A stretch of DNA of 64,000 nt, taken from positions 806,001-870,000 of the forward strand of contig NZ_QHCT01000001.1 of the NCBI RefSeq assembly GCF_003545885.1, given 5' to 3'. The notes beneath the pieces were generated by a model. The model was not told the DNA's origin. It ran no database searches and saw only the letters and a list, made by a program, of their open reading frames with translations. The position numbers and the translations under genes were made by a program. This document shows, one piece after another, positions 50,263 to 62,221 of the stretch; the first letter of the stretch is position 1; each line of letters begins with the position of its first letter. The DNA comes from Leptospira stimsonii (GTDB taxonomy: Bacteria > Spirochaetota > Leptospiria > Leptospirales > Leptospiraceae).

Positions 50263-52005
50263 CGGCGATACTTGATCCTTTCCTGTTTGGAAATGATAAG
50301 CCTTATTAAAGGCGCTGATTCTAAAATAATAAGTGGTTCCTTTTTTTAGGAAGAGCTGGTTCTTTTCCAAAAGTATTTCCGCATTGAGCGAAATGATACG
50401 ATTGTCCACGCAGGTATTCAGCTTATTATAATATTCTTGAATATTGTTTGCGCTTTTTCCATCCGGTAATCCGGTGATCGGATCCAAATAATCGGAAGCG
50501 GGATGTTTCGGTCTCGTCTTTTTGTTCGGAGCTTCGTTTGTGAGTGGATACGTTCCTCGAATGATTCCCACCATTCGATCCGGGTGAATCCCATAGTGAA
50601 TAAAATATCCGCCGCCGTGGATCACTTCTCTTTCCGGATTGGATTTCCAAGTCAAACAAACGCTCGGTCCGGAATCATCGATCGAATTCTCAACCACCTT
50701 TAAACCCAGAGGGCGAACCGGTGGAATCGTCTCTCGATAAGTTAGAGTGAGATTCTTCAACTCCGGCGTGAGATTTCCGTTCGGATCGGATTTGAATTTG
50801 ATTCTCCATTGATAATAACGAAACGGAAGAAGGTCTTCTTTATTTTCCGTGATTCCCAAAAACTTTCTCAGAGAATTTTTGAGAGAGATTCGATATACGT
50901 CCGGATCCATAGAATCTAGTTTAAAAGATTCTAATTTTCTTAAGTCTACGGCGATCCACGCCGGTCCTTCCGAAGTCGGGTGAAAGACCGTGGGAGAAAC
51001 TCGGAAATAAAGTTCTATCGCCGATGATTTTGGAATGTTTGCTTTTAGTTCGATTTCTTCTAAAAAGGCGCTGGAATACTTGCTCTTGTAAACCGGAGAA
51101 AGCGCGGTTCCGAATTTCGATTGAGTCGTATGTGTATCCGGATCGAAGTCTTGTCCTGGAAAAGAAACGTCCTCGGCATTCGGATTCGGTTTTCCTCGGA
51201 AGACGGCGAAGTTTTCCATCCATCCATAATACGAACTCGCGATCCGAAACGAAGTCGTGTCTTCCGGATGAAATCCCATTCTTATCAAATTTTTATTGGC
51301 AGGAATCGATCCTCTTGCGGATTCTTTTCCATTCAGATACAATACGATTTCTCTTTCTGAAGGATTGAAATGGAGAATGATTCGGTTCCATTGATTCTTT
51401 TTAAGGGTCGTGTTCGAAACGAGCTGAAGGGAAAGAAATCTTTTCTCCTCGGTTTCGAAAAAAGAATAAAATCCCGCTTTGAGTTTATCGTCCGCGATTT
51501 TAAGATCCCAGCCGAATGTGTTTCCCGAAGTTTCGTATAATTTTGAAATCAACGTCGCGTCTTTTTCCACCGTTCCCGGAAAAATGCTGAACGCGATGAA
51601 AAATTCTTCGGTTAAATCTTTAGAAGTGAGAACGCCCGAGTTTGAATGTGCGATTCTAATTCCGGTTCTTTTTCCGGAAAATCGTGCGCTTCTTTTTGCA
51701 TGAAGAACGTTTTCCGAATCGGGAAGAAAGGATGAGGAAAGAACTTTATAATTTCCTGATATATCTTTTAGAATTGATGGTTCACCGGAATCGAAGTTCA
51801 AATACAAATCGGAACCGAGACTTCGATCCCGCGTTTGCAGTTTCAGCGTTTTTTGTTCCCCGTTCTTACCCGAAAGTTCCAGCCCGTTTCTTTGAAGATC
51901 GGTGAGAGAAAGGACTTTGGTTTCGGAAAAAAGAGAGGAAAACGATAGGATAACGAATGCCGGAAGGGCGACTAACGAGACTTTAGAGTTTGTAATCCAT
52001 CCCAT
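50224..52005 (-). CDS. Exported LamG/concanavalin-like protein with FN3-type C-terminus
   Basis: From ATG 52005 the 593-residue product starts with a signal peptide (VSLVALPAFVILSFSSLFSE). Residues ~65-290 form a LamG-like jelly roll (SDLYLNFDSGEPSILKDISGNY, FFIAFSIFPGTVEKDATLISKLYETSG, NQWNRIILHFNPSEREIVLYLNGKESARG). A beta-rich middle domain (about 300-440) and an FN3-like segment (about 445-590: PPVRPLGLKVVENS, VCLTWKSNPEREVIHGGGYFIHYGI, TTYYFRISAFNKAYHFQTG) follow. The architecture suggests a secreted or periplasmic carbohydrate- or protein-binding factor. The longer frame from 52263 is antisense-like arginine-rich sequence over rpiB and is rejected. It lies 11 bp after rpiB. Confidence 0.8.
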   Translation of the reverse strand: MGWITNSKVSLVALPAFVILSFSSLFSETKVLSLTDLQRNGLELSGKNGEQKTLKLQTRDRSLGSDLYLNFDSGEPSILKDISGNYKVLSSSFLPDSENVLHAKRSARFSGKRTGIRIAHSNSGVLTSKDLTEEFFIAFSIFPGTVEKDATLISKLYETSGNTFGWDLKIADDKLKAGFYSFFETEEKRFLSLQLVSNTTLKKNQWNRIILHFNPSEREIVLYLNGKESARGSIPANKNLIRMGFHPEDTTSFRIASSYYGWMENFAVFRGKPNPNAEDVSFPGQDFDPDTHTTQSKFGTALSPVYKSKYSSAFLEEIELKANIPKSSAIELYFRVSPTVFHPTSEGPAWIAVDLRKLESFKLDSMDPDVYRISLKNSLRKFLGITENKEDLLPFRYYQWRIKFKSDPNGNLTPELKNLTLTYRETIPPVRPLGLKVVENSIDDSGPSVCLTWKSNPEREVIHGGGYFIHYGIHPDRMVGIIRGTYPLTNEAPNKKTRPKHPASDYLDPITGLPDGKSANNIQEYYNKLNTCVDNRIISLNAEILLEKNQLFLKKGTTYYFRISAFNKAYHFQTGKDQVSPLSDPVEVYFLSE

Positions 52006-52016
52006 CCGGTTTTTGA

Positions 52017-52456
<440 letters not shown>

Positions 52457-52540
52457 TCTATATTTGTTTATGTCCCGACCGAACTCAGGATTCAAGCAAA
52501 TAATTCTTTGTTTTACCCTCAAAAAGGGAATCGAAGAATT

Positions 52541-53128
52541 CTACAAAACGGAGTCTTTGTATGTCTTGGGCATCGCATCCCAAAACTCCACTTGGAGTAG
52601 AAAGAGGGAAAGATAAATCATCGAAAAATTCTCTTCGGAAACCTTTTCTCCTTTGAGAGAAAAGGACGTCGCGTCGTTCAATCGTGTGAGAAGTTCACGT
52701 TTTTGTTTGAGATGGGTCGTGAGGAGTTCCCATTCTATAGAATTGAGAGATCTCGTTTTTTCATCCGAGAGAACATAGTTTTCGTAATAAGAATTCAACT
52801 CCGTAAACGTTGCGAGATAACGGTCCCAATCCAAAAAAAGAATGGTATATTCTTCCTCCGTTAACTTCTTATTTTGAACGCAGTTTACCGATTGAAAACG
52901 GGCGCGTCCTTCTTTGTAGGCGATCGTTTCCGCGATCCTTTTTTTTTCCTCTAGAGAAATCGTGGATTTGAATAGATTGGCGAGTTCGGTAGAAGACGCC
53001 TCGTTCGTAAAACAATCCTGAATCGGAAGTTGTGTGAGAAAGTTCAAACCGGAAGCCGAAAGACTCCCGGAAGCGATTCCCAAAAAGAAAATGCCGATCA
53101 AAAATCTTTTGAAACGGAGAATTTTCAT
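52541..53128 (-). CDS. Exported helical protein, unknown function
   Basis: The 195-residue protein has a signal peptide ([19 protein letters not shown]). The mature part is helical and charged with two Cys (about 39 and 82; [20 protein letters not shown]), which may be disulfide-bonded. It overlaps the end of serC by 4 bp, so it is translated from the serC transcript. No family is recognised. Confidence 0.7.
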   Translation of the reverse strand: MKILRFKRFLIGIFFLGIASGSLSASGLNFLTQLPIQDCFTNEASSTELANLFKSTISLEEKKRIAETIAYKEGRARFQSVNCVQNKKLTEEEYTILFLDWDRYLATFTELNSYYENYVLSDEKTRSLNSIEWELLTTHLKQKRELLTRLNDATSFSLKGEKVSEENFSMIYLSLFLLQVEFWDAMPKTYKDSVL

Positions 53129-54219
53129 TTCGCCTTGGATTCAAATTCTTTCATAAAGGAAACGAGCTTTTGAACGCCGGCCATTGGCATAGAATTGTAA
53201 ATCGAAGCTCGAAAGCCGCCGACCAACCGATGCCCGCCCAATCCGTGAAGTCCGTTCTTTTCCGCTTCGTCTAAAAACTTCGCGTCCAAGTTCTTATCCT
53301 TTAGTAGAAAAACCGCATTCATTTTGGATCGGGCGTTCTTTTGAACAGGACAAGTATATAAAGAAGAAGAATCTATGAAGTCGTATAACAATTGCGCCTT
53401 TTGTTCGTTCGTCTTCTGAACGACTTCGACTCCGCCGTGTTTTAATAACCACTCGAAGACCAACTTCGCGATATAAATAGAATACGTCGCGGGTGTGTTG
53501 TAGAGGGATTTGTTTTTGGTCATCACTTCGTAGTCCAAGAGAACCGGAATTTTTCTTCCTGAGATCCCGATCAGATCGTTTCGAATGATCAAAACGCTCA
53601 AACCGGAAGGACCGATATTCTTCTGCGCTCCGGCGAAGATGACTCCAAAATCACTTACTTCGATCTTGCGAGAGAGAAGTTCACTCGTCATATCAGCGAC
53701 GAGAGGAACTTGTTTGATTTTTGGGAGAGTCGGATATTGTGTCCCGTAAATCGTGTTGTTCGATGTAATATGAAGATACTTTCCTTTGCCGGAAAGTTTT
53801 GTATCATCGAGGAATGGAACATCCGTGAATTTGTTTTCTGTCGCATCAGAAATCACGTTGACTCCGTTGAACTTGAGTCCTTCTTCCCAGGCTCTTTTTG
53901 TCCAGATGCCCGTGTGAGCGATATCGAAACTTTCTCCTTCTTTTAGGAGATTGAGCGGAAGAGCGGAAAAATGTAGGGTGGCTCCTCCGGAAAAGAATGC
54001 GATGGAATAGTCGTCTCCGATATTCAAGAGCGTGCGTAAGAGCGATTCCGCTTCTTTGAGGACGTCTTCAAAGAGAGGTTCTCTGTGACTCACTTCCATA
54101 ATGGACATTCCGGAGCCCTTATAATTTAAGAACTCTGCCGCCGCGATTTCCATCACTTCGTTGGGAAGCATCGCCGGTCCCGCGCCGAAATTGTAAATTC
54201 TTTCCTGGAATTGATACAT
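53125..54219 (-). CDS. serC: Phosphoserine aminotransferase
   Basis: The product (364 residues from ATG 54219) is a class V PLP aminotransferase that makes O-phosphoserine in serine synthesis, and can serve pyridoxal synthesis. It shows [48 protein letters not shown], the PLP-Lys region [21 protein letters not shown], and the C-terminal [25 protein letters not shown]. Length is normal. An upstream TTG at 54237 would add six residues; the ATG fits homologues better. It heads a minus-strand run of serC, a small exported protein, rpiB and the LamG-like gene. Confidence 0.95.
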   Translation of the reverse strand: MYQFQERIYNFGAGPAMLPNEVMEIAAAEFLNYKGSGMSIMEVSHREPLFEDVLKEAESLLRTLLNIGDDYSIAFFSGGATLHFSALPLNLLKEGESFDIAHTGIWTKRAWEEGLKFNGVNVISDATENKFTDVPFLDDTKLSGKGKYLHITSNNTIYGTQYPTLPKIKQVPLVADMTSELLSRKIEVSDFGVIFAGAQKNIGPSGLSVLIIRNDLIGISGRKIPVLLDYEVMTKNKSLYNTPATYSIYIAKLVFEWLLKHGGVEVVQKTNEQKAQLLYDFIDSSSLYTCPVQKNARSKMNAVFLLKDKNLDAKFLDEAEKNGLHGLGGHRLVGGFRASIYNSMPMAGVQKLVSFMKEFESKAK

Positions 54220-54382
54220 AATAGGATAAGGTTGCAAAGGGGAGTTTGGGGATCAACTTTCTTCTCGGAAAGAAGTCTCCGGATCGGGAAAAATCCTTGT
54301 CTCCATTGAATACCTGATGATAGCATATCCCCTGGTCAAAACGACTGCTTTCTCTTCCGGAGATGAAAAGGAGTATTTTAGA

Positions 54383-56056
<1,674 letters not shown>

Positions 56057-56135
56057 TTCCGACTCATCGAGCTCCAATGAGCCTTGCGAAAAGATGCTCA
56101 GAAGCGAGACCTTGAGTTTTGAATACTTTTATCGT

Positions 56136-56171
56136 AAAACGCCGGGATAAGTAGTCTCGGCGTTTTTGTTT
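56136..56171 (+). terminator. Rho-independent terminator after the P83/100 gene
   Basis: A 12-bp stem AAAACGCCGGGA / TCTCGGCGTTTT with one G-U pair and a 7-base loop is followed by TTTTTG. It is about 80 bp past the stop codon. Confidence 0.85.
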
Positions 56172-56350
56172 TGTAGAAAAGCAAACTTCCTGGATTCTCA
56201 TAAGAAAAAAAGAATATTACAGAGTATCGTATTGGCAAAAAGGACCGATTGCAATAGACAAAACGCCTTTTCTATTTTTGACTTGCATTGCGGACATTTT
56301 GTCTCTGATTCTATATTGATTCTTCTTATCCGAGAAAGAATAGAACCGAC

Positions 56351-56788
56351 ATGAGTTTTAAAAAAGATCGTATTTATCTGATCGAACATCTTGCACTCTA
56401 CAGTCCTCTTACTCTAAAAAAATTCTGCAACCGATTCCAAAATTCGCTGAGCCTATCACAATTTGAATTTGATTTCGAAAACGAGACGGAATGGGCTTGG
56501 ATCGAAATGGACGGAGTAGAATAGAACGTTTCTCGTCCTTATAAAAAAGAAACGCTTCATCAGTGGGACAATACAATTCCTAAAACTTGTAACATAGGGA
56601 TTTTATTATCCGTATTTAAAGAAAATCCGAACTTTCTAAATTCGGAACTTAGATAGAGCGAACTCGTCGTTCTGGTTGCACAAACGATTTCAAATGAATT
56701 TCAGACATCGGTTTATTACCATCGGACGTTATTAGAATCGGGTAAGAATGCGAAACGCGAAATGGTTTTTGATTTCAAAAGGTCTTAA
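56351..56788 (+). pseudogene. Small protein gene with two in-frame TAG codons
   Basis: A single frame of 146 codons runs from ATG 56351 to TAA 56788 and is broken only by TAG at 56522-56524 and TAG at 56654-56656; there is no frameshift. The translation is protein-like throughout: MSFKKDRIYLIEHLALYS, FDFENETEWAWIEMDGVE, then NVSRPYKKETLHQWDNTIP, then SELVVLVAQTISNEFQ and a final YHRTLLESGKNAKREMVFDF. The style resembles small immunity- or Imm-like proteins, which is only an impression. It is either a fresh pseudogene or a readthrough gene. A 40-codon-plus first part alone could also be made as a 57-residue peptide. Confidence 0.6.
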
Positions 56789-56911
56789 AAGAATGGAAAT
56801 TGATTTTGAAGTTCTTTTCATACAACTTGTATAGAAAGAATTCTTAGAAAGGAACGGTGGTTTCTTTCAAAACGGCCCGTAAAAGACCGTTTTATAATAT
56901 TAAAAAAAATC

Positions 56912-57295
56912 TTATCTTAGGGAAGTGAGTTCTCTGTAGGCCCGAACGACTCCATCAGCGATCGTCTTTGTGAACGTAAGAGCAACTCTCGCTTTTTCAG
57001 ATGCGATCATTACTTCGTGAGCGTCTACTGAGTTCGGATCAAAGACCATTTTCTGGGTCAACTCGTCCGCTTCCACTTGAAGATCGTTTACCGACGTCAT
57101 CGCATTCTTCATCGCTTCTGAAAAACTTTCGGCAACGTAATCAGGCGAGACCGGTTGCTTTACGTCTTTGTAATGTCGATCTTCCGTAGTAAATACATCC
57201 ACTTTGTCACCTTTTGGAGTTAATGGATGTGCTTTGCCGCCGTTATAACCGGAATTATAAGTATACCAGAGTGAAGAATTTGAATTGATTTCCAT
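56912..57295 (-). CDS. fliE: Flagellar hook-basal body protein FliE
   Basis: The 127-residue protein has the conserved C-terminal FliE region (SFSEAMKNAMTSVNDLQVEADELTQKMVFDPNSVDAHEVMIASEKARVALTFTKTIADGVVRAYRELTSLR). FliE links the MS ring to the proximal rod. The N-terminal 55 residues are variable and somewhat long. It begins 2 bp after the flgC stop (TAA TC ATG), so it is coupled to flgC. It is the third gene of flgB-flgC-fliE; fliF is not next to it in this window. Confidence 0.95.
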   Translation of the reverse strand: MEINSNSSLWYTYNSGYNGGKAHPLTPKGDKVDVFTTEDRHYKDVKQPVSPDYVAESFSEAMKNAMTSVNDLQVEADELTQKMVFDPNSVDAHEVMIASEKARVALTFTKTIADGVVRAYRELTSLR

Positions 57296-57297
57296 GA

Positions 57298-57759
57298 TTA
57301 TGCCCTACCTATTTCCAAGGCTTTGTTAAACATCGCTTTGGATCCGTTGATCATTTGTACGTTTGCTTCATAGGATCTGGAAGCCGAAATCATATCCGTC
57401 ATTTCGGTGACGATATTCACGTTCGGCATTTCCACGTATCCTTTTTTCGGTCCGATCTGAATCGAGTCCGGGTGAGTCGGGTCGTAAACCAAACGAAGAG
57501 GGGTCATATCCTTTTCGATCTTCATCACCTTTACACCTTTTCCTTCTCCGGGAGAAACTCCGAACGGATACACAGGACTATTCCATCTGGTTCTTAGATT
57601 GACCGGAGTCATGACAACTCTGTCCCTTCGGAACGGTCCGTCTCCATTCGTATTTCTCGTGGTTGTCGAGTTTGCGATGTTGTTGGAAATCACATCCATT
57701 CGCAATCTCTGCGCGGATAAGCCTGTTGCGGATATGTTGATCGAAGAAAAAAGTCCCAT
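57298..57759 (-). CDS. flgC: Flagellar proximal rod protein FlgC
   Basis: The 153-residue protein shows the rod/hook N-terminal signature SINISATGLSAQRLRMDVISNNIANSTT and the C-terminal GYVEMPNVNIVTEMTDMISASRSYEANVQMIN, both complete. FlgC forms part of the periplasmic flagellar rod. AGGAAG lies 6 bp before the ATG. It follows flgB by 64 bp and precedes fliE by 2 bp. Confidence 0.97.
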   Translation of the reverse strand: MGLFSSINISATGLSAQRLRMDVISNNIANSTTTRNTNGDGPFRRDRVVMTPVNLRTRWNSPVYPFGVSPGEGKGVKVMKIEKDMTPLRLVYDPTHPDSIQIGPKKGYVEMPNVNIVTEMTDMISASRSYEANVQMINGSKAMFNKALEIGRA

Positions 57760-57823
57760 GGCTACTTCCTAAACGGTTAAATTATGTCTCATTACTATAA
57801 ATTCAAGAAATTAAATCAGATTC

Positions 57824-58255
57824 TTAAGCCATTCTCATCACTTGTTTGAGATCCCTGTAATTCTGATTGATTCGTTCGGACATCATCATGTATTGCATCT
57901 GGGAATTGGATGCTTCCACGACTTCTTTCTCAACGTCCACGTTGTTTCCATCGGCCCTCATGGTAGTCAAGTAGTCAATATTGGCTTTTGGTTGAACTTC
58001 TCGATAATCCAAAGGTTTGAAGAATGATATATGACGGTCGTCGGAAATCTGAGTTGGAACTTCTTTGACCGCCTCGATTTTTTCGGATTCGATCGCTCTT
58101 TTGATCATCGATTCGAATATCACTTCGGATCTCTTAAAATGAGGAACGTCCGCGTTTGCAATATTGTCTGAAATTACTTTTCTCTTCAAAACGGAACTAT
58201 TCATTCCTCTTTCCAGTAAATCCTGGGTTTTCATGAAATGGGTTTTCTCAAACAT
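57824..58255 (-). CDS. flgB: Flagellar proximal rod protein FlgB
   Basis: The start is ATG 58255, supported by GGGAGAG upstream; a longer frame (58300) is rejected. The 143-residue product shows LLERGMNSSVLKRKVISDNIANADVPHFKRSEV and the C-terminal VDVEKEVVEASNSQMQYMMMSERINQNYRDLKQVM. It is the first gene of the flgB-flgC-fliE unit, divergent from the STAS-domain gene with 125 bp between starts. I could not identify a flagellar sigma-28 promoter with confidence in that gap. Confidence 0.96.
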   Translation of the reverse strand: MFEKTHFMKTQDLLERGMNSSVLKRKVISDNIANADVPHFKRSEVIFESMIKRAIESEKIEAVKEVPTQISDDRHISFFKPLDYREVQPKANIDYLTTMRADGNNVDVEKEVVEASNSQMQYMMMSERINQNYRDLKQVMRMA

Positions 58256-58380
58256 TATTTCTCTCCCATCAAAAAAATCGGTTGAATTTGCGTTTTCCAC
58301 GAGAGATTTTTTTTACTCAGGAAAGTTTTTTCGTCCGAAAATATATGAGGACGCCGAAGAACTTGAAAGCGAATCTTAAA

Positions 58381-58671
58381 ATGTCAGATAATTCAGAAAT
58401 AGTAGAAATTACTCCGGATCTAACCATTCTTTTTAACGACTACTATGCGTTCCGAACCATGCTCATGGACGCCATCGCGAAAAAGCCGAAATCCATTATT
58501 CTGAATCTCGGTGATATTCCCGTGATGAATTCGATTTCTATCAGCTCCCTTGTTTGGTTTCTAAAAAACGCAAAATCCGAAGGAATTCAATGCACGATCA
58601 GCGCCATCCATCCGGACCTTTTAAACACGTTTGAGGTTCTGAACTTAAAAGAATACATCGATCATCAGTGA
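58381..58671 (+). CDS. STAS-domain protein (anti-sigma factor antagonist-like)
   Basis: The 96-residue protein from ATG 58381 is a lone STAS domain. It has a strand (IVEITPDLTILF), helix (YYAFRTMLMDAIAK), strand KSIILNLGDIPVMNSISISSLVWFLKNAKSEG with the conserved D-x-x-x-x-x-S/NS motif (here VMNSISISS), and C-terminal LLNTFEVLNLKEYIDH. In SpoIIAA-type antagonists the Ser after Asp is the phosphorylation site; here DIPVMNSISIS offers Ser residues but the usual D-S is N-S. It may control an anti-sigma kinase. It is divergent from flgB, so a link with motility is possible but unproven. Confidence 0.8.
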   Translation: MSDNSEIVEITPDLTILFNDYYAFRTMLMDAIAKKPKSIILNLGDIPVMNSISISSLVWFLKNAKSEGIQCTISAIHPDLLNTFEVLNLKEYIDHQ

Positions 58672-58766
58672 TTCTCCCGCTTTCGTCCCCTGATTCTTCT
58701 CACAAACTGCGATCTCTTCCGGTCCTTTAACCCCGATTTTCATTGGACAAGCAAGGAAGGCTCTCT

Positions 58767-59126
58767 ATGTTTGAATCTATGAAAAAAATTGCTCTCATTC
58801 TAACTCTCGCTCTTCTTCTCTTCTCTTCTTGTAAAAAGAAGGAAGAGATGATTTTGGGGGATTGGGTAAAAGTTAAGAATTGTCCTGAAAAGGGCGAATG
58901 CAAAGATCCGGATAAAGGGAAAGGAAGTCATCTTCTCATTCTTCCGGACGGCTTGGCAAAATATGATACCTTTCACCTTACGTATAAAATGAAAGATGAC
59001 GACATTCATTTTAATCTCGCGGATCTTGCATTTGATTTGGAATATAGAATTCTCAAAGTCAACGAAAAGGAGCTTCAGCTTCTAAACAAGAAGGAAGATA
59101 GCGTAGAATTCTTCGAGAAGAACTGA
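58767..59126 (+). CDS. Small lipoprotein
   Basis: From ATG 58767 (GGAAGG upstream) the 119-residue product has a signal peptide with lipobox LLFSSC (Cys at 22) followed by the charged spacer KKKEE. The mature region reads MILGDWVKVKNC...KGSHLLILPDGLAKYDTFHLTYKMKDDDIHFNLADLAFDLEYRILKVNEKELQLL, a small beta-barrel pattern like lipocalin-type DUF lipoproteins that begin with GDWV. It precedes the TPR gene by about 20 bp and may be cotranscribed. Confidence 0.78.
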   Translation: MFESMKKIALILTLALLLFSSCKKKEEMILGDWVKVKNCPEKGECKDPDKGKGSHLLILPDGLAKYDTFHLTYKMKDDDIHFNLADLAFDLEYRILKVNEKELQLLNKKEDSVEFFEKN

Positions 59127-59149
59127 TCGTCGTTCTTTTCTTGGAAAAA

Positions 59150-60217
59150 ATGAAAAGTATGAAACGTTCTTTGATTCTTCTCATCTTAATCCTTTTTTCT
59201 TTTGAAATTCTTATTGCGGATGATGAAGACGAGAATCTTCCCGGGAACGTTTCTCCTTCTCAGAATTTAGACGGCGGGTCACCCGCAGACGCGGCCAGAA
59301 GAAGGGTTCAAATCGCCGCTTTGAATACCGAAACGGTAAACCTGATTCGAGCGAACAATCTTGCAAGAGCTTCTGTGAATATCGAAAAAATCAAGAAGTT
59401 GGACGAGAATGCGGTCGAATACCACTATCTAAAAGGTTCTTTTCTTTACGCGCAAGGTCGCTATCCGCAAGCGAAGAATTCTCTTTTGAGGGCGATTCAA
59501 ATTCAACCGGGGCATGATCCGTCCTATTATCAACTCGGGATGATCTTTGTTCAGAGAAACAAATGGCCAAGATCCTTGGAATACTTTCAGAAAGCGGTAG
59601 AATTATCCAATTACAATCCATTCTATAGAATCAATCTCGCTCTCGCTTACTTTGAAACTGGAAATTATCTCCGCGCGAAAGCGGAAGCCGAGAGGGCGAT
59701 CGAGCTAAAGCCGAATTTTAGAGCGGCGAAACTTCTTCTCTTAAAGTCGAACTTTCTTTTGGGCAATAAAGCGGATGCCTATGCGCAGTGTGTGGAATTC
59801 GTAAAGGACGGATTTCAATCCAGGGAATATATGCTGATCCATGCAAGACTTGTAATAGACATTCACCAGAATTATAGAAAAGCGATTAAGATCTACAATC
59901 TCTATGGAGAACTTCCCTTTCAGGAAAAAAGATTTTTAGCACACGCTTATTATAACACCGGGAATTACCGTGCGGCCGCCGCGACTTATCAGCAAGTGAT
60001 TCAATTTAGGATCGCCGAGGAAGAAGAAAAGATCGAATATATTCGCTCTCTTTCTTTTATTAAGGATTACAGAAGACTGGAATCTTTTGTGACTGCTTGG
60101 TTGCAGGAAGAACCGGATAAGAGAAGAAAGATTCAGGAAGCATTGGACATCGCGGAGCTTCTCAAAGAGAATGATTCGAAAGTTTTTCACATGTTTCCTT
60201 CCCGATCTCCGTATTGA
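59150..60217 (+). CDS. Exported TPR protein
   Basis: The start is one of ATG 59150 or ATG 59159; GGAAAAA precedes the first. The product of about 355 residues has a signal peptide (SLILLILILFSFEILIAD), an acidic segment, and about seven TPRs (VEYHYLKGSFLYAQGRYPQAKNSLLRAI, PSYYQLGMIFVQRNKWPRSLEYFQKAV, PFYRINLALAYFETGNYLRAKAEAERAI, RFLAHAYYNTGNYRAAAATYQQVI). It is a periplasmic scaffold by architecture. It follows a small lipoprotein gene, a pairing of lipoprotein and TPR protein that recurs in this genome segment. Confidence 0.85.
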   Translation: MKSMKRSLILLILILFSFEILIADDEDENLPGNVSPSQNLDGGSPADAARRRVQIAALNTETVNLIRANNLARASVNIEKIKKLDENAVEYHYLKGSFLYAQGRYPQAKNSLLRAIQIQPGHDPSYYQLGMIFVQRNKWPRSLEYFQKAVELSNYNPFYRINLALAYFETGNYLRAKAEAERAIELKPNFRAAKLLLLKSNFLLGNKADAYAQCVEFVKDGFQSREYMLIHARLVIDIHQNYRKAIKIYNLYGELPFQEKRFLAHAYYNTGNYRAAAATYQQVIQFRIAEEEEKIEYIRSLSFIKDYRRLESFVTAWLQEEPDKRRKIQEALDIAELLKENDSKVFHMFPSRSPY

Positions 60218-60227
60218 AAAGACGAAT

Positions 60228-60400
60228 TCCCGTTCGTCGGAACAACGACAATTCTTCCGTAAAAGTCGCGCGCCCCACCCTATACTTGGGTGGAGGGGAG
60301 CGGTGGCGGGAAAATTCGGGAGATTTTCCTATATCACAGATTTGTAATTTACGCAACAAAAAATAAGAACTATTTCTTGTAGGAACTCCGACAGGAAATT
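60228..60400. repeat. Dispersed intergenic repeat, copy 2
   Basis: This carries the same ordered blocks as 24440-24595: CGACAAT..CCGTAAAA, hairpin GCCCCACCC (about 60272-60280) / GGGTGGAGGGG, GTGGCGG, TTCGGGA, CTATATCA, and GTAGGAACTCC near 60380. In this copy the last block is followed by GACAGG, so its palindrome is imperfect. The hairpin may also terminate transcription of the TPR gene. Confidence 0.7.
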
Positions 60401-60410
60401 TTCTTTCATT

Positions 60411-60827
<417 letters not shown>

Positions 60828-60946
60828 ATTCTATAGAATGGAAAGATTACTCAACAATTCAATACTTTTCTGATCTATTGTTCTTTTGTCTCCGGTTCGG
60901 ATCACATTCAATTTCTAAATCAATTCGAATGGAATTCGGGATATTT

Positions 60947-61555
60947 TTATTGTTCCGTCCACACTCGATTTGATTCGAGCCAATCGTTTAAAAGTTGCGC
61001 GTCCTTTTTCTTTGCAAAATCTTTGAGCGGAGCAAGCTCGATCGGAGAATATAGTTTTGCAAGCTGGAACAACACGTCCACTTGAGCGACCGTATGATCC
61101 AAATCCAGTGAATTCAAATATTGAATATAAAGACTTAGATACTTTAGATTCTTTTTGAGGAGCCAAAGAATTCCGTATGTTCCCGTTTCTAATTCTTCGT
61201 GAGTTGCAAGACCATCATCACCGTTTTCCTCGTTAAACTGAATCAACGCTTCTATATATTCCGAAACGGAAATCTCAATCAAAGGATCGGAACTTGGGAT
61301 CCGAGAGAAAAGCGCCTGTTCGTCCAATGTCTGATCTTCGAGTATGACTCCGAAACCAAACCATGGATCCGAATCCTCAAAAATCGGATCGGAAAAAACA
61401 AGATCGTCGGCATTTTTTAGAATTCTCGTCCAGGTATCGATCGCGTCTCTTACGGAAAGAGGAGCCAAGTTTTCCAAAGGAACTAGAACAAGATGTCCGG
61501 CAAAACCGGCTTCGGGATCCATTTCTACGATACGAATTGAAAATTCAGTTTTCAT
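60947..61555 (-). CDS. Hypothetical acidic cytoplasmic protein
   Basis: The 202-residue protein has no signal peptide or transmembrane helix and is acidic. The N-terminal half contains FSIRIVEMDPEAGFAGHLVLVPLENLAPLS and WFGFGVILEDQTLDEQALFSRIPSSDP; the C-terminal half is helical (GILWLLKKNLKYLSLYIQYLNSLDL). It resembles immunity-type small acidic proteins of polymorphic toxin systems in size and charge, but no motif proves it. A second hypothetical of similar type is at 61817-62221. Confidence 0.65.
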   Translation of the reverse strand: MKTEFSIRIVEMDPEAGFAGHLVLVPLENLAPLSVRDAIDTWTRILKNADDLVFSDPIFEDSDPWFGFGVILEDQTLDEQALFSRIPSSDPLIEISVSEYIEALIQFNEENGDDGLATHEELETGTYGILWLLKKNLKYLSLYIQYLNSLDLDHTVAQVDVLFQLAKLYSPIELAPLKDFAKKKDAQLLNDWLESNRVWTEQ

Positions 61556-61816
61556 AATATATTCCTGCTCAACGGAAATTTTAGAATTTTAAAAAAGCAT
61601 TTTCCTCTTTAGTTTTTCCCTTTTTAACTTTTCCAAAGAAACCTTTGAAAGAAGAATAGGAGTTCGTTCTAAGTAGAATTCAAATCGGATCTTTTTTGGC
61701 CTCAAACTTATTAGAGTTGATTTTTTAATTAAAAGGAAAATCGAAAATTGAAACCGACTTTCTAAAAAAGGAAGAATCAAAATTCGAACCTCTCTTGAAA
61801 ATACTAAACACCGAAG

Positions 61817-62221
61817 TCAAAACCGAACCCGAATAAAAAACTCTAAATAAACCTCGGAGAAAAATTCAACGTCTAGAATTCTCTGTGCAAAGATTCTCAA
61901 CAAAATTTGTCCGAAAACAAACTGATTTGTCTCTTTGATCGGCACGAGCGCGCAGTCTTCGTGAGAAACGAACAGGTAAGAGGGTTCTTTGTGAATCGTC
62001 TTTTTGAGAGGATTGCTTAAAATCCAGTTCTGGCCGAATTCTATGATGCACGGGACGTCTTTCAAAGAGAGTTCCTTGTTTTCTAAAGCGTCTAAGAATT
62101 CGTCATTGTATCCTCCTTCGATTAATTCCGGCTCCCAAGTCCCCCAGTAAGAGCTTTCCATTTTCATCCAATCCAAAGAATCCAATCGATCCGCCGCCCA
62201 GGTCTTCAAAATAAATTCCAT
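61817..62221 (-). CDS. Hypothetical acidic cytoplasmic protein
   Basis: The 134-residue protein has a Trp-rich N-terminus (ILKTWAADRLDSLDWMKMESSYWGTWEPELIEGGYNDEF) and a beta-rich rest (VPCIIEFGQNWILSNPLKKTIHKEPSYLFVSHEDCALVPI). No known motif is visible. The 261-bp gap to the right-hand end of the 60947-61555 gene shows nothing recognisable. A role as an immunity-like protein is speculative. Confidence 0.6.
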   Translation of the reverse strand: MEFILKTWAADRLDSLDWMKMESSYWGTWEPELIEGGYNDEFLDALENKELSLKDVPCIIEFGQNWILSNPLKKTIHKEPSYLFVSHEDCALVPIKETNQFVFGQILLRIFAQRILDVEFFSEVYLEFFIRVRF

